A DNA stretch of 64,000 nucleotides from Halomonas salipaludis (GTDB lineage: Bacteria; Pseudomonadota; Gammaproteobacteria; Pseudomonadales; Halomonadaceae), in contig NZ_NSKB01000004.1 in the NCBI RefSeq assembly GCF_002286975.1, positions 434,001 to 498,000 on the forward strand. Reading direction: 5' to 3'. Position 1 is the stretch's first letter. Each line of letters opens with the position of its first letter. Under the pieces are notes generated by a model. That model saw nothing but the letters and a program-made list of their open reading frames with translations, was not told the origin of the DNA and did not search any database. A program made the translations under genes and the position numbers. Shown in pieces: positions 1 to 8,056 of the stretch.

Positions 1-615
1 TAAGCTGGACTCGTCCACCACCGTATAGAGCCAGAGCACCAGCAACAGCAGCACACAGCCCCGGATCAGCGCACGCATGCCATGATGGCCCTCGCTCGCC
101 GGCCGGTGGTCTTCGACGAAGCGCTCCTTCGATGCCGGCGGCAGCAGCGCATAGAGCACCGGGATGACGACCAGGGCCACCAGCCCCGCCTCGATGAAGG
201 CATCGCGCACCACCTCCATGGCCAGGGGGGAACTCATCCCCATCACCGACATCAGCACGATGCCGATCAGCAGCAGCATGCCGATGGGACTCCCCGTGCG
301 CAGGATCAGGTAATAGGCCAGCACGCTGTTGATGCCGACCAGCAGGATCAGCACCGCGGGCATGGGGCGCGTAAGCGAGACCAGGGCGGCATAGAGCGAC
401 ATGATGACGATCATCGCCAGAGGGCCGCCGATGGCTTTCCTGGGATCGAAGGCCCGGCGCATCCCGCCCATCAAGCCCACCATGAGCACCGGAATGACCA
501 TCGGCAGGGACGACTGCAGCAAGAGGGCTACCAGCAGGCCAATGACGGCTGCAGTGGCCAGGCGAAACGCGAACAGCGGATCGTCCTCGACGCGCGGTCC
601 CGGTGCGACATACAT
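1..615 (-). CDS. DUF2955/FUSC-type efflux membrane protein (partial)
   Basis: The reading frame runs off the left edge of the window, so only the N-terminal 205 residues are seen. It starts at an ATG 10 bases after the stop of the HlyD gene. The visible part is a run of hydrophobic segments (roughly residues 18-35, 38-48, 62-80, 84-100, 106-122 and 130-150, then another near the edge) with short charged loops such as GGMRRAFDPRKA. This pattern fits the DUF2955 branch of FUSC/aromatic-acid exporters that pair with a membrane fusion protein. It probably forms the inner-membrane pump of the operon. Family assignment is from memory; the substrate is unknown. Confidence 0.7.
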   Translation of the reverse strand, partial: MYVAPGPRVEDDPLFAFRLATAAVIGLLVALLLQSSLPMVIPVLMVGLMGGMRRAFDPRKAIGGPLAMIVIMSLYAALVSLTRPMPAVLILLVGINSVLAYYLILRTGSPIGMLLLIGIVLMSVMGMSSPLAMEVVRDAFIEAGLVALVVIPVLYALLPPASKERFVEDHRPASEGHHGMRALIRGCVLLLLVLWLYTVVDESSL

Positions 616-625
616 GACGGAGCCC

Positions 626-1837
626 TCAGTACAGGTAGGAGAGCCAGGCCCGCAGGCGCAGCAGGGCCGACGATAGCCAGGCGACGGGATTGTCGCGCCC
701 CTGGGCGAAGACCACGACACTCACCTTGCCGCCGGCCCGCACCGCCCTCGGCCAGGCCTCCAGGCCGCCCTCCAACTCGATATGCACCGGCATGCGCCGC
801 GCTGGCTCGAACCACTCATTGGCCGGCTGGTTCTGCATCAGCCCCCCCGTCGTGGGGCGGCCGGGGTCGATGCCCCAGGCGATACTCTGCACCCGTCCCT
901 CGAAGACGCGCCCGGGCACGGCATCGAAGAGGATCGCCACCCGATCGCCGGGCGTCACGTTGCCGAGCTGGTTCTCGCGCAGGTCGGCGGTGATCCAGGC
1001 GCCACGGGCATCGAAGAAGGTGATGGCCGGTGTCCCCGGCGAGACGTAGGTCCCTACCGCCAGCTGCAGGTTGGTGACCGCCCCGCGGGTCGGTGCCGTC
1101 ACCGTGGCCAGTTCGAGATCCAGTTGGGCCTGCTCGAGACGCACCTGAGCGGCCAGCACCTCGGGGTTGTCCAGGCCGCGCTCTCCCAACGCCAGCATGG
1201 CACTCTCCAGATCCGCCTCGGCGCGCGCCACCCCCGCCTGGGCGCTACGCAGCTCGGCTCGGGCATTGTCCGCGTCCACCTGGGCGACCAGGTCACGCCT
1301 GGCCAGCGACAGGATGCGATTGGTGGACGCCCGGACATTCTCCAGCTCCACGCGTGCCTGGGTGACCACCGCCTGGGAGGCCATGATCGAGGCGGCCGAG
1401 GCCTCGGTGGCCTGCATCGCCTGGGCCAGGTCAGCCTCGGCCCGGCGCACCGCCAGCTCGAAGGGACGGGTATCGAGCCGGAACAGCGGCCTCCCCGCCT
1501 CCACCACCTCCCCGTCCTGGACGAAGACCTCGGTGACCTGGCCGGCGACCCGAGGCGTGAGCTGAGCCAGGTAACCGGACACCGCGCCACGCGACGAATA
1601 GGGGGCCAGCCGATCAGTGACCACGTACCAGGCGACCAGCACCAGCATGACCAGTACCACGAGCGCGGCGATCTTGCGGGCCGGGTTCTTGGGGGGAGAA
1701 TCGCCCGCTGGTGACACCGCCAAGGTCGCGGCGTCCTGATCGTGGTGGGTCTCGTCCGAGACAGGCGCCGGCGCCTGGTCCACCGCGTCGCCCTGAGAAG
1801 GGGTTGAAGAAGGTTCCTGGGTCATAGGTACATCCAT
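626..1837 (-). CDS. HlyD/EmrA-family membrane fusion protein
   Basis: Periplasmic adaptor of an efflux pump, 403 residues. A polar N-terminal tail (about 1-53) is followed by one membrane segment (about 56-72). A barrel-sandwich lipoyl half-motif follows (LTPRVAGQVTEVFVQDGEVV), then a long alpha-helical hairpin rich in Ala, Glu and Arg, the second lipoyl half (TAPTRGAVTNLQLAVGTYV) and a beta-barrel region. It is the first gene of a pair with the downstream DUF2955 membrane protein, as in AaeAB-type exporters. An ATG at 1825 (MTQEPS) is an alternative start with a slightly better spaced GGA. A TetR-type palindrome lies about 90 bases upstream. Confidence 0.88.
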   Translation of the reverse strand: MDVPMTQEPSSTPSQGDAVDQAPAPVSDETHHDQDAATLAVSPAGDSPPKNPARKIAALVVLVMLVLVAWYVVTDRLAPYSSRGAVSGYLAQLTPRVAGQVTEVFVQDGEVVEAGRPLFRLDTRPFELAVRRAEADLAQAMQATEASAASIMASQAVVTQARVELENVRASTNRILSLARRDLVAQVDADNARAELRSAQAGVARAEADLESAMLALGERGLDNPEVLAAQVRLEQAQLDLELATVTAPTRGAVTNLQLAVGTYVSPGTPAITFFDARGAWITADLRENQLGNVTPGDRVAILFDAVPGRVFEGRVQSIAWGIDPGRPTTGGLMQNQPANEWFEPARRMPVHIELEGGLEAWPRAVRAGGKVSVVVFAQGRDNPVAWLSSALLRLRAWLSYLY

Positions 1838-1927
1838 CCGTTGCCCGACAGTGTCGCGATGTCCCCGCGGGGGAGACGGGAGATGTTGCCCCTGTCAAAG
1901 CCTAGCCCAGTCGGCGCCTTCAACACA

Positions 1928-1947
1928 TACATTCAAAAACGAATGTA
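1928..1947. promoter_or_regulatory. Perfect inverted repeat, candidate TetR/AcrR-type operator
   Basis: TACATTC, six bases, then GAATGTA: a perfect 7-bp inverted repeat, with partial extension on both sides (ACA before, AACAT after). It resembles the TACATACATT...AATGTATGTA operators of AcrR-like repressors of efflux pumps. It sits in an AT-rich patch of the leader of the HlyD/DUF2955 operon. No TetR gene is seen in this window; it may lie beyond the left edge. Confidence 0.6.
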
Positions 1948-2141
1948 AACATACCTTCCACGTCCTCTTGGGTCAACGCCACGACCCGCCGTCGCTATCC
2001 CGCCTCCAGCCGGGCCAGCGTCCGCTCCACGCCGCAGCGATAGCCGCCGCCAAGTGGCAATGGCTCCGCAGTGTCAGCATTTCCAGCAGTTCGGCAAGTC
2101 CAGCTTCAATGGCATCCTCTCCTTGACGTGACATGGGTGGT

Positions 2142-2163
2142 GCGGGGGTGACCTCACCCCCGC
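2142..2163. promoter_or_regulatory. 22-bp perfect palindrome upstream of the NIF3-like gene
   Basis: GCGGGGGTGA, two bases, then TCACCCCCGC: 10-bp arms without a mismatch, ending 44 bases before the ATG at 2208. It could be an operator or, in RNA, a very stable hairpin. A TTGACG hexamer at 2123-2128 could act as a -35 box, but no clear -10 box follows. Confidence 0.5.
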
Positions 2164-2207
2164 CCTGTGGCACAAGGGTAAAGGTTGACCCACAGAGGAG
2201 ACGAGCG

Positions 2208-2519
2208 ATGTACAAGCTGGCCTTCTTCGTCCCGGTAGAGGACGCCGAAGCCGTCAAGGAAGCGATCTTCGCCACCGGTGCCGGACGCATCGGCGACTAC
2301 GAGGCGTGCTGCTTCCAGACCCCGGGCACCGGACAGTTCCGCCCCCTGGCCGGGGCCAACCCGCATATCGGCACCGTGGGCGACCTGGAACGGGTGGAGG
2401 AGCTCAAGGTGGAACTGGTATGCGCGGATCATCTGATCCGCGCGGCGGTGGCGGCGCTCAGGACCGCCCACCCTTACGAGGAGCCGGCCTTCGACGTCTG
2501 GAAGCTGGAGAGTTTCTGA
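2208..2519 (+). CDS. NIF3/YqfO-like CutA-fold small protein
   Basis: A 103-residue protein beginning MYKLAFFVPVEDAEAVKEAI and ending in a conserved block with TAHPYEEPAFDVW. This matches the stand-alone version of the CutA-like insertion domain found inside NIF3-family dinuclear-metal proteins (YqfO). These small proteins are widespread in gammaproteobacteria, and their biochemical role is not firmly known. A GAGGAG ribosome binding site lies seven bases before the ATG. It is a single-gene unit, convergent with transaldolase across a hairpin. Confidence 0.85.
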   Translation: MYKLAFFVPVEDAEAVKEAIFATGAGRIGDYEACCFQTPGTGQFRPLAGANPHIGTVGDLERVEELKVELVCADHLIRAAVAALRTAHPYEEPAFDVWKLESF

Positions 2520-2559
2520 CATCCTAGCCCACAGCCAGGCCGGTATGACTCGACGAGAA

Positions 2560-2584
2560 GGCCCCGCGACGGGCTCGTGGGGCC
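2560..2584. terminator. Candidate bidirectional terminator hairpin
   Basis: GGCCCCGCGA, a five-base loop, then TCGTGGGGCC forms a 10-bp stem with one G-U pair between two convergent genes. No long T-tract follows on either strand, so termination efficiency is uncertain. Confidence 0.5.
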
Positions 2585-2596
2585 ATCATCGGGGGA

Positions 2597-3559
2597 TCAC
2601 CCCAGGCGCTCGTCGATCAGCGTCTCGAGGGCGGCCTGGTCGTCATGGAAACGGCGAATGCCTTCGGCCAGCTTGTCGTTGGCCATGGCGTCCTGGTTGT
2701 GACCCCAGCGGAACGCCGCCTCACCGAGAGGTGGCGTCGGTGCGGGGTCAGCAGCGGGTTGCATGGCGATCTTGGGCGCTACCTCGCCGTCGCGTGCTGC
2801 CAGCTCTTCGAGCAGCGCCGGCGAGATGGTCAACCGCGGGCAACCGGCCAGCGCCAGCACCTGGCCGGTGGTGCGAAAGCTGGCGCCCATCACCACCGTC
2901 TCATAGCCGCCGCGATTGGCCCGCTCACACACGCCACGCACGAACTGCACGCCGGGATCCTCGTCGGGCGCATAGTCGCGGCCGGTCTCCTTCTTGTACC
3001 AGTCGGTGACGCGCCCGACGAAGGGCGAGATCAGAAACACCCCGGCGTCGAAACAGGCCTGGGCCTGGGCCTCGCTGAATAGCAGCGTCAAGTTGCACTG
3101 GATGCCCTCGCGCTCCAGTACCTCGGCGGCGCGAATGCCCTCCCAGGTCGAGGCCAGCTTGATCAGCACCCGCTCCGGCCCCACACCGTGGCGGTCGTAG
3201 AGGTCCACCAGCTCATGCGCCTTGCGGATGCTGGCCTGGGTATCGAAGGAGAGCCGCGCCGCCACCTCGGTGGAGACGCGCCCCGGCACCAGCCGGCTGA
3301 TCTCGCTGCCGATTGCCACCGCCAGCCGATCCACGGCGTGAGCCAGGCGCGTGTCGTGATCCACGCCTTCCGCCTTGACCGCCGCCAGCTCGGCGTCGAT
3401 CAGGTCCTGATAGCCAGGCAGCGCGAAGGCCTTGAGCAGCAGCGAAGGATTGGTGGTGGCATCCTGCGGCTGGTAGCGGCGGATTGCCTCGAGATCGCCA
3501 GTGTCGGCGACCACCAGCGAATGGCGTTTGAGCTGTTCGAGTTGGCTCGTGGACGTCAT
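2597..3559 (-). CDS. tal: Transaldolase (TalB type)
   Basis: Transfers a dihydroxyacetone unit in the non-oxidative pentose phosphate pathway. The 320 residues match TalB length (317 in E. coli) and include the DATTNPSL motif near the N-terminus, the Schiff-base lysine in [17 protein letters not shown] and [13 protein letters not shown]. The start is the ATG with AGGAG eight bases upstream; the open frame continues upstream only as a shadow of xylB. Last gene of the 13-gene polyol operon, where it would clear xylulose-5-P made from arabitol or xylitol. A paralogue about 78% identical by eye ends the pentitol operon at 24240. Confidence 0.95.
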   Translation of the reverse strand: MTSTSQLEQLKRHSLVVADTGDLEAIRRYQPQDATTNPSLLLKAFALPGYQDLIDAELAAVKAEGVDHDTRLAHAVDRLAVAIGSEISRLVPGRVSTEVAARLSFDTQASIRKAHELVDLYDRHGVGPERVLIKLASTWEGIRAAEVLEREGIQCNLTLLFSEAQAQACFDAGVFLISPFVGRVTDWYKKETGRDYAPDEDPGVQFVRGVCERANRGGYETVVMGASFRTTGQVLALAGCPRLTISPALLEELAARDGEVAPKIAMQPAADPAPTPPLGEAAFRWGHNQDAMANDKLAEGIRRFHDDQAALETLIDERLG

Positions 3560-3603
3560 GTGATAGCGCTCCTGGTAAAAAGAGTAACGAAAGTGACGGC
3601 GGG

Positions 3604-5097
3604 TCAAGGCGCCAGGGCGTGGCGCTCGGCCAGCGCCTGGTGGTAGCGCGCATAGACCTCGCGATAGGCCGCCACCGCGCCCGGTTCGGGCTCGGCCAGC
3701 GAGCCGGCGTCGAGGTGCACCAGCCGTGCGCACAATGCCTCCAGCGTCACCCCGTGGGCATGCTGATGGCACCAGGCCGCCTGCAGCGCGGCCCCTAGCG
3801 CCGCGGCATCGGTGACCTCGGGGCAGATCACCGGTGTGGCGGTGACATCGGCGACCATCTGCCGCCATACCGGGCTCTTGGCCCCGCCGCCGATCAGGCG
3901 GATCTGGCTGGCCCCCTCGGCCAGCGAGCCGAACAGGTCGAGGCCGTAGCGCAGGCCGAAGGTCGCTCCCTCCATCACCGCACGGCACAGGTTGGCCTGG
4001 GTGACGTTGGCACCGCTCAGGCCGAGAAAGCTCGCCGTGGCCTCGGGCAGCATCGGCACCCGCTCGCCGTTGAAGAACGGCAGCGCCGTCACGCCCTCGG
4101 CGCCCACCGGGGCGCTGGCGATGCGCTCACCGAAGGTGGCGAGGTCGAGGCCGAACAGCTCGCGCACCCGAGTGGTGGCCGAAGTGACGTTCATGGTGCA
4201 GATCAACGGTAGCCAGCCGCCGGTGCTCGAGCAGAAGTTGGCAACCATGGCACTGTCGGCGATCACCGGCGCCGGTGAGTAGGCACACAGCGTACCCGAG
4301 GTGCCCAGGCTCATGGTGATAAGCCCCGGGGTGATGTTGCCGGTACCGATGGCGCCAAGCATATTGTCGCCGCCGCCGCTCGACACCAGCACCTCCGGCG
4401 ACAGGCCGAGTTCGCGCGCCAGCGCCGGGCGCAGCATGCCGGCCGGCTCGCTGGCCTCGATGATGCGCGGTAGCACCCGTGCGGGGTCGAGTTCGGGGGC
4501 GATGGCGGCGAACACATCCTCGCGCCAGGTGCGCGCCCGGGTGTCGAAGTAGCCGGTGCCCGAGGCATCGCCGGCCTCGGTAACCCGCTCGCCGGTGAGC
4601 CAGAAGTTGAGGTAGTCGTGGGGCAGCAGCAGGCTCGCGATGCGCCGGTATGCCGCCGGCTCGCGCTCGCGCAGCCAGGCCAGCTTGGAGGCGGTGTAGC
4701 CGGTCTGCAGCACCAGGCCGAGCTTGTCGAGGCAGCCGGCTTCGCCGCCCAGCTGTTCGACCAGGGCGGCATTGTGGGCGGCGGTCTCGGTATCGCACCA
4801 CAGCTTGGCCGGATAGACCGGCTCGCCGCTGTCATCCAACGCCACCAGCCCGTGCTGCTGGCCGGAGACGCCAATGGCGCGTATCGCCAGCGGGTCGATG
4901 GCCGCCAGGCCCAGCGCCTCGCCGAGGGCGCCGCGCAGCGCCGTGACCCACTCGCCGGGGTCCTGCTCGCGGCGGCCATGGTCGCCCTCGATCAGCGAAT
5001 GCGGCCGGCTGGCCTCAGCGAGAATCGTACCGCCTTCGACGTCAACCACCACCACCTTGGTACTCTGGGTTCCGCAATCCACCCCGATATACATCAT
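3604..5097 (-). CDS. xylB: Xylulokinase (FGGY family)
   Basis: ATP-dependent phosphorylation of D-xylulose to D-xylulose 5-phosphate. The 497 residues carry the FGGY N-terminal motif [11 protein letters not shown], the xylulokinase-type [10 protein letters not shown] block, [16 protein letters not shown] in the middle and the C-terminal [12 protein letters not shown] signature. The start codon overlaps the mannitol dehydrogenase stop as ATGA, so the two are translationally coupled (an in-frame ATG at 5094 is an alternative). MtlK-type dehydrogenases also oxidise D-arabitol to D-xylulose, which gives this kinase its substrate; the downstream transaldolase continues the route. Confidence 0.93.
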   Translation of the reverse strand: MMYIGVDCGTQSTKVVVVDVEGGTILAEASRPHSLIEGDHGRREQDPGEWVTALRGALGEALGLAAIDPLAIRAIGVSGQQHGLVALDDSGEPVYPAKLWCDTETAAHNAALVEQLGGEAGCLDKLGLVLQTGYTASKLAWLREREPAAYRRIASLLLPHDYLNFWLTGERVTEAGDASGTGYFDTRARTWREDVFAAIAPELDPARVLPRIIEASEPAGMLRPALARELGLSPEVLVSSGGGDNMLGAIGTGNITPGLITMSLGTSGTLCAYSPAPVIADSAMVANFCSSTGGWLPLICTMNVTSATTRVRELFGLDLATFGERIASAPVGAEGVTALPFFNGERVPMLPEATASFLGLSGANVTQANLCRAVMEGATFGLRYGLDLFGSLAEGASQIRLIGGGAKSPVWRQMVADVTATPVICPEVTDAAALGAALQAAWCHQHAHGVTLEALCARLVHLDAGSLAEPEPGAVAAYREVYARYHQALAERHALAP

Positions 5098-6581
5098 GCC
5101 GTCCCTTTCGACTGAATCAGTGTCTCGAGGGTAGCGCGTGCGCCGCGTTCTTGCAGCGAGGCAAGCGTCGCCAGATAGGCGTCGCGGAAGCGCGACTGCT
5201 CGGCGAGGTCGCCGAACAGCTCGGCATTCTCGATAAAGGCGGTCGGCTGCTCGCGATTACGCTGCGCCAAGGCCATCAATGGTTCCTTGAGGCGATCCAC
5301 CACCTCGATGGGCTGGCCCTGTTCGTCGACGCCCTCGACATAGCGCGCCCAGCTCGCCACCACCGCCGCGCTGAGGCGGATCTGGCCGCCGCGGGCCAGC
5401 TGGTCGCGGATCACCGGGACCAGCCACTTGGGAATCCGGTCGGAGCTCTCCGCGCACAGCCGCGCCAGGGTGTCCTTGATCTGCGGATTGGCGAAGCGCT
5501 CGATCAGCGTCAGGCGATACTGCTCGAGGTCGACGCCCGGCACGGCGGCCAGGGTCGGGCTGCCCTCCTCGCGCATGTAGGCGAGCAGGAAATCGACGAA
5601 CAGCGGATCCTGGCAGACCTCGTGGGCGTAGCGGTAGCCGGCCAGGTAGCCGAAATAGCACAGCGCCTGGTGGCTGGCGTTGAGCAGCCGCAGCTTCATC
5701 AGCTCGTAGGGCTCGACGTCCTCGACCACCTGCACCCCGGCCCGCTCGAAGGCCGGCCGCCCGGCGCCGAAGTGATCCTCCAGCACCCACTGGGTGAATG
5801 GCTCGCAGACCACCGGCCAGGCGTCGCTGACGCCGAAGCGGGCGGCCAGTTCGTCGATGTCGGCCTGAGCGGTCACCGGGGTGATGCGGTCGACCATCGA
5901 GTTGGGAAACGCCACCTCGGCGGCCAGCCACTCGCCCAGCTCAGCGTCCCGAGCCCGGGCATAGGCGCTGAACATGCGCTTGGCGACATCACCATTGCCC
6001 TGGATATTGTCGCAGGACATCACCGTGAACGGGGCGATGCCCCGGGCACGACGCCGCACCAGCGCTTCCACCACCAGGCCGAAGGTCGTGCTCGGCCGGC
6101 TCGGCGCGGCGAGGTCGGCACGCACCTGGGGGTTGTCGAAATCGAACTCGCCGCTCACCGGGTGGAAGTTGTAGCCGCCCTCGGTGACGGTCAGCGAGAC
6201 GATACGGATCGCCGGGTCAGTCATGCGTTCGATCACCGCCTCGAGGTCGTCCGGCGCGAACAGGTAGTCGATCATGCTGCCGATGACCCGCGGCTCGTGG
6301 CGGCCGTCGGGGTGCTTGACCACCAGGGTATAGAGGTAATCCTGGGCCGCCAGTGCCTGCTGCATGCGCTTGTCGCCGGGCATCACCCCGACCCCGACGA
6401 TGCCCCAGTCAAGGGCCTCGTCCTGGTTCATCAAGCTATCCAGGTACATGGCCTGGTGGGCGCGGTGAAAGCCCCCCACGCCGATATGCACGATCCCCGC
6501 AGTGACGGCACTGCGGGCGTAGCACGGGCGGGCCACCTCGGCGGGCAGGCTGGGCAGCGTGGTGGTGTCGAGGGGTGTCAT
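5094..6581 (-). CDS. mtlK: Mannitol 2-dehydrogenase (polyol dehydrogenase)
   Basis: NAD-dependent long-chain polyol dehydrogenase converting D-mannitol to D-fructose and often D-arabitol to D-xylulose. 495 residues, against 493 for the Pseudomonas fluorescens enzyme. The N-terminus holds HIGVGGFHRAHQAMYLD, the cofactor-binding region. The catalytic Lys-Asn-His set is present with family spacing in MKLRLLNASHQALCY. The ATG at 6581 has TGGAG nearby; the open frame extends six codons further upstream without support. It lies between the small kinase and xylB in the polyol operon, the same partnership as in known smo/mtl operons. Confidence 0.93.
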   Translation of the reverse strand: MTPLDTTTLPSLPAEVARPCYARSAVTAGIVHIGVGGFHRAHQAMYLDSLMNQDEALDWGIVGVGVMPGDKRMQQALAAQDYLYTLVVKHPDGRHEPRVIGSMIDYLFAPDDLEAVIERMTDPAIRIVSLTVTEGGYNFHPVSGEFDFDNPQVRADLAAPSRPSTTFGLVVEALVRRRARGIAPFTVMSCDNIQGNGDVAKRMFSAYARARDAELGEWLAAEVAFPNSMVDRITPVTAQADIDELAARFGVSDAWPVVCEPFTQWVLEDHFGAGRPAFERAGVQVVEDVEPYELMKLRLLNASHQALCYFGYLAGYRYAHEVCQDPLFVDFLLAYMREEGSPTLAAVPGVDLEQYRLTLIERFANPQIKDTLARLCAESSDRIPKWLVPVIRDQLARGGQIRLSAAVVASWARYVEGVDEQGQPIEVVDRLKEPLMALAQRNREQPTAFIENAELFGDLAEQSRFRDAYLATLASLQERGARATLETLIQSKGTA

Positions 6582-6626
6582 GGCGTGTCTCCAGTGCAAG
6601 AGTGTTCGGCCCGCCAGGGCCCGGCG

Positions 6627-7247
6627 TCAGCGCCAGACCAGATCGGGGGTTCGTGAATGCCGCTTGACCAGCCGCGCATTCAGCATGTCCTTGTTGCGCG
6701 CCTTGTCGAGGGCCGCCGCGGGGTCCTGGCCCATGCCCCGCCAGCGCTCCACCAGGCGTCGTTCGAGTTCGTCGTCATCAACCTCGAGCATCACGCTGAG
6801 GTCGAACAGTGGCGCCAGATCGCGCCACGGCGCCTGGTCGAGCAGCAGGTAGTTGCCCTCGACCAGGATAATGCGGTGTTCCCGCGCGACGATGCGCCCA
6901 CCGGCCCGGGCCAGATCGAGGGGGCGGTCGAAGACCGGTACCGCGACCGCTGCGTCGGCGCGGCGAATGCGCAGCAGGTCGGCATGCAGGCCAGCGACGT
7001 CGAAGGTGTGCGGTGCGCCCTTGAACGGGACCTGCTCGGCGCCCAGCACCGCATTGTCGAAGTGGTAGCCATCCATCGGCACCACCACCACCTGGCCGGG
7101 CAGCTCGGCATCGATGGCCTGCCACAGCTGCTCCGACAGCGTCGACTTGCCGGCCCCCGGCGGGCCGGCCAGGGCGACCACGAAGCGCTCGGCATCCGCC
7201 GCGGCGGCGGTGATGCGCTGGGCAATGGCATGCAGTTCTTGGCTCAC
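6627..7247 (-). CDS. FrcK-like P-loop sugar/nucleoside kinase
   Basis: A P-loop kinase of the uridine kinase/phosphoribulokinase superfamily, 206 residues. Walker A is GPPGAGKST at about 28-36; VVPMDGYHFDN and LVEGNYLLLDQAPW are the family's substrate-loop and Walker B-like segments. Proteins of this kind are encoded with fructose and polyol importers (FrcK in rhizobial frc loci), so a role in phosphorylating an imported or dehydrogenase-derived ketose is plausible but unproven. The GTG at 7247 is chosen because AGGAG lies eight bases upstream; a TTG at 7271 also keeps the frame. The actual substrate cannot be read from sequence. Confidence 0.8.
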   Translation of the reverse strand: MSQELHAIAQRITAAAADAERFVVALAGPPGAGKSTLSEQLWQAIDAELPGQVVVVPMDGYHFDNAVLGAEQVPFKGAPHTFDVAGLHADLLRIRRADAAVAVPVFDRPLDLARAGGRIVAREHRIILVEGNYLLLDQAPWRDLAPLFDLSVMLEVDDDELERRLVERWRGMGQDPAAALDKARNKDMLNARLVKRHSRTPDLVWR

Positions 7248-7292
7248 GTGCAGCTCTCCTTTGCGAATCAACGAAGGCCCATGATGCCGCGC

Positions 7293-8042
7293 CTAGATCG
7301 CCGTGTAACCGCCGTCGATGCGCAGATCGGCACCGTTGACCATGGCCGCCTCGCGAGCCGCCAGATACATCACGGCGGCGGCAATCTCCTCCGGCTGGGC
7401 GAAACGCCGGGTGGGAATCAGCGCCTTCATGCGCTCGCCCTTCTCTCCCGCCCAGCCGTAGCGGCCCAGCTCGGTCTCGACCACAGTGGGCGACACTGCG
7501 TTGACGGTGATCCCCCGTGGCCCCCACTCCAACGCCAGGGTACGGGTCAGGCCCAGCACCCCGGCCTTGCTGGTGCAGTAGGCCAGGTGGCCATCGAGGC
7601 CGACACTGGCCGCCTGGGAGGCCAGGTTGACGATGCGTCCTGCGCCGCGCGCCAGCATGGCCTTGCCGACCTCGCGGCAGAACAGAAAGACACCACGCAG
7701 ATTGACCGCCTGGGTCTGGTCCCAGAGCTCGCTGGACATCGCCTCGGCGGCATCCAGCGGGCCGATGCCGGCGTTGTTGACCAGCACGTCGATGCCGCCG
7801 AAATGCCGGCAGGCCTCGGCCACGCTGGCCATGACGGCGGCCTCGTCGGCCACGTCGTGCACTGCGACCAGCGCTTCGCCGGGCAGCGCGGCGGCCAGTT
7901 CATGCAGCGACTCGCTGCGGTCCACCAGCACCAGCCGCGCGCCGCTGGCGGCGAAGCGTTCGGCAAGCGACTTGCCGATGCCGTTGGCGGCGCCGGTGAT
8001 CAGCACCACCTGGCCCGCGAAATCGAACTGCAGATTGCCCAT
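7293..8042 (-). CDS. SDR-family oxidoreductase, polyol operon
   Basis: Classical short-chain dehydrogenase, 249 residues. It has the GAANGIGKS cofactor loop, NNAGIG, the catalytic Ser in NLASQAASVG, YCTSK, and the C-terminal NGADLRIDGGYTAI block. It is one of two SDRs in this operon, and the pairing suggests oxidation of a second polyol (galactitol, threitol or an arabitol isomer). Substrate cannot be assigned from sequence. It is close in style to GolD/threitol-dehydrogenase-like SDRs, which is weak evidence only. Fourteen bases separate it from the upstream GatZ gene. Confidence 0.85.
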   Translation of the reverse strand: MGNLQFDFAGQVVLITGAANGIGKSLAERFAASGARLVLVDRSESLHELAAALPGEALVAVHDVADEAAVMASVAEACRHFGGIDVLVNNAGIGPLDAAEAMSSELWDQTQAVNLRGVFLFCREVGKAMLARGAGRIVNLASQAASVGLDGHLAYCTSKAGVLGLTRTLALEWGPRGITVNAVSPTVVETELGRYGWAGEKGERMKALIPTRRFAQPEEIAAAVMYLAAREAAMVNGADLRIDGGYTAI

Positions 8043-8056
8043 CGGTTCTCTCCTGA

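Larger units (their letters stand above)
1838..2207. other. Intergenic region between efflux operon and NIF3-like gene
   Basis: This 370-base divergent region holds the AcrR-like palindrome at 1928-1947 and a GC-rich palindrome at 2142-2163. Between them (about 1980-2130) the sequence is GC-rich and stays open for about 50 codons in one minus-strand frame. That frame has no recognisable family and poor codon structure, so no gene is called. Confidence 0.6.

Noticed and set aside
1851-2126. Possible small gene in the efflux/NIF3 intergenic region
   Set aside because: Neither strand gives a family-like protein. The frame has no ribosome binding site and overlaps the operator-like palindrome.
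3560-3988. N-terminal extension of the transaldolase frame up to 3988
   Set aside because: The extra residues lie within xylB in another frame and do not resemble transaldolase. AGGAG supports the start at 3559.
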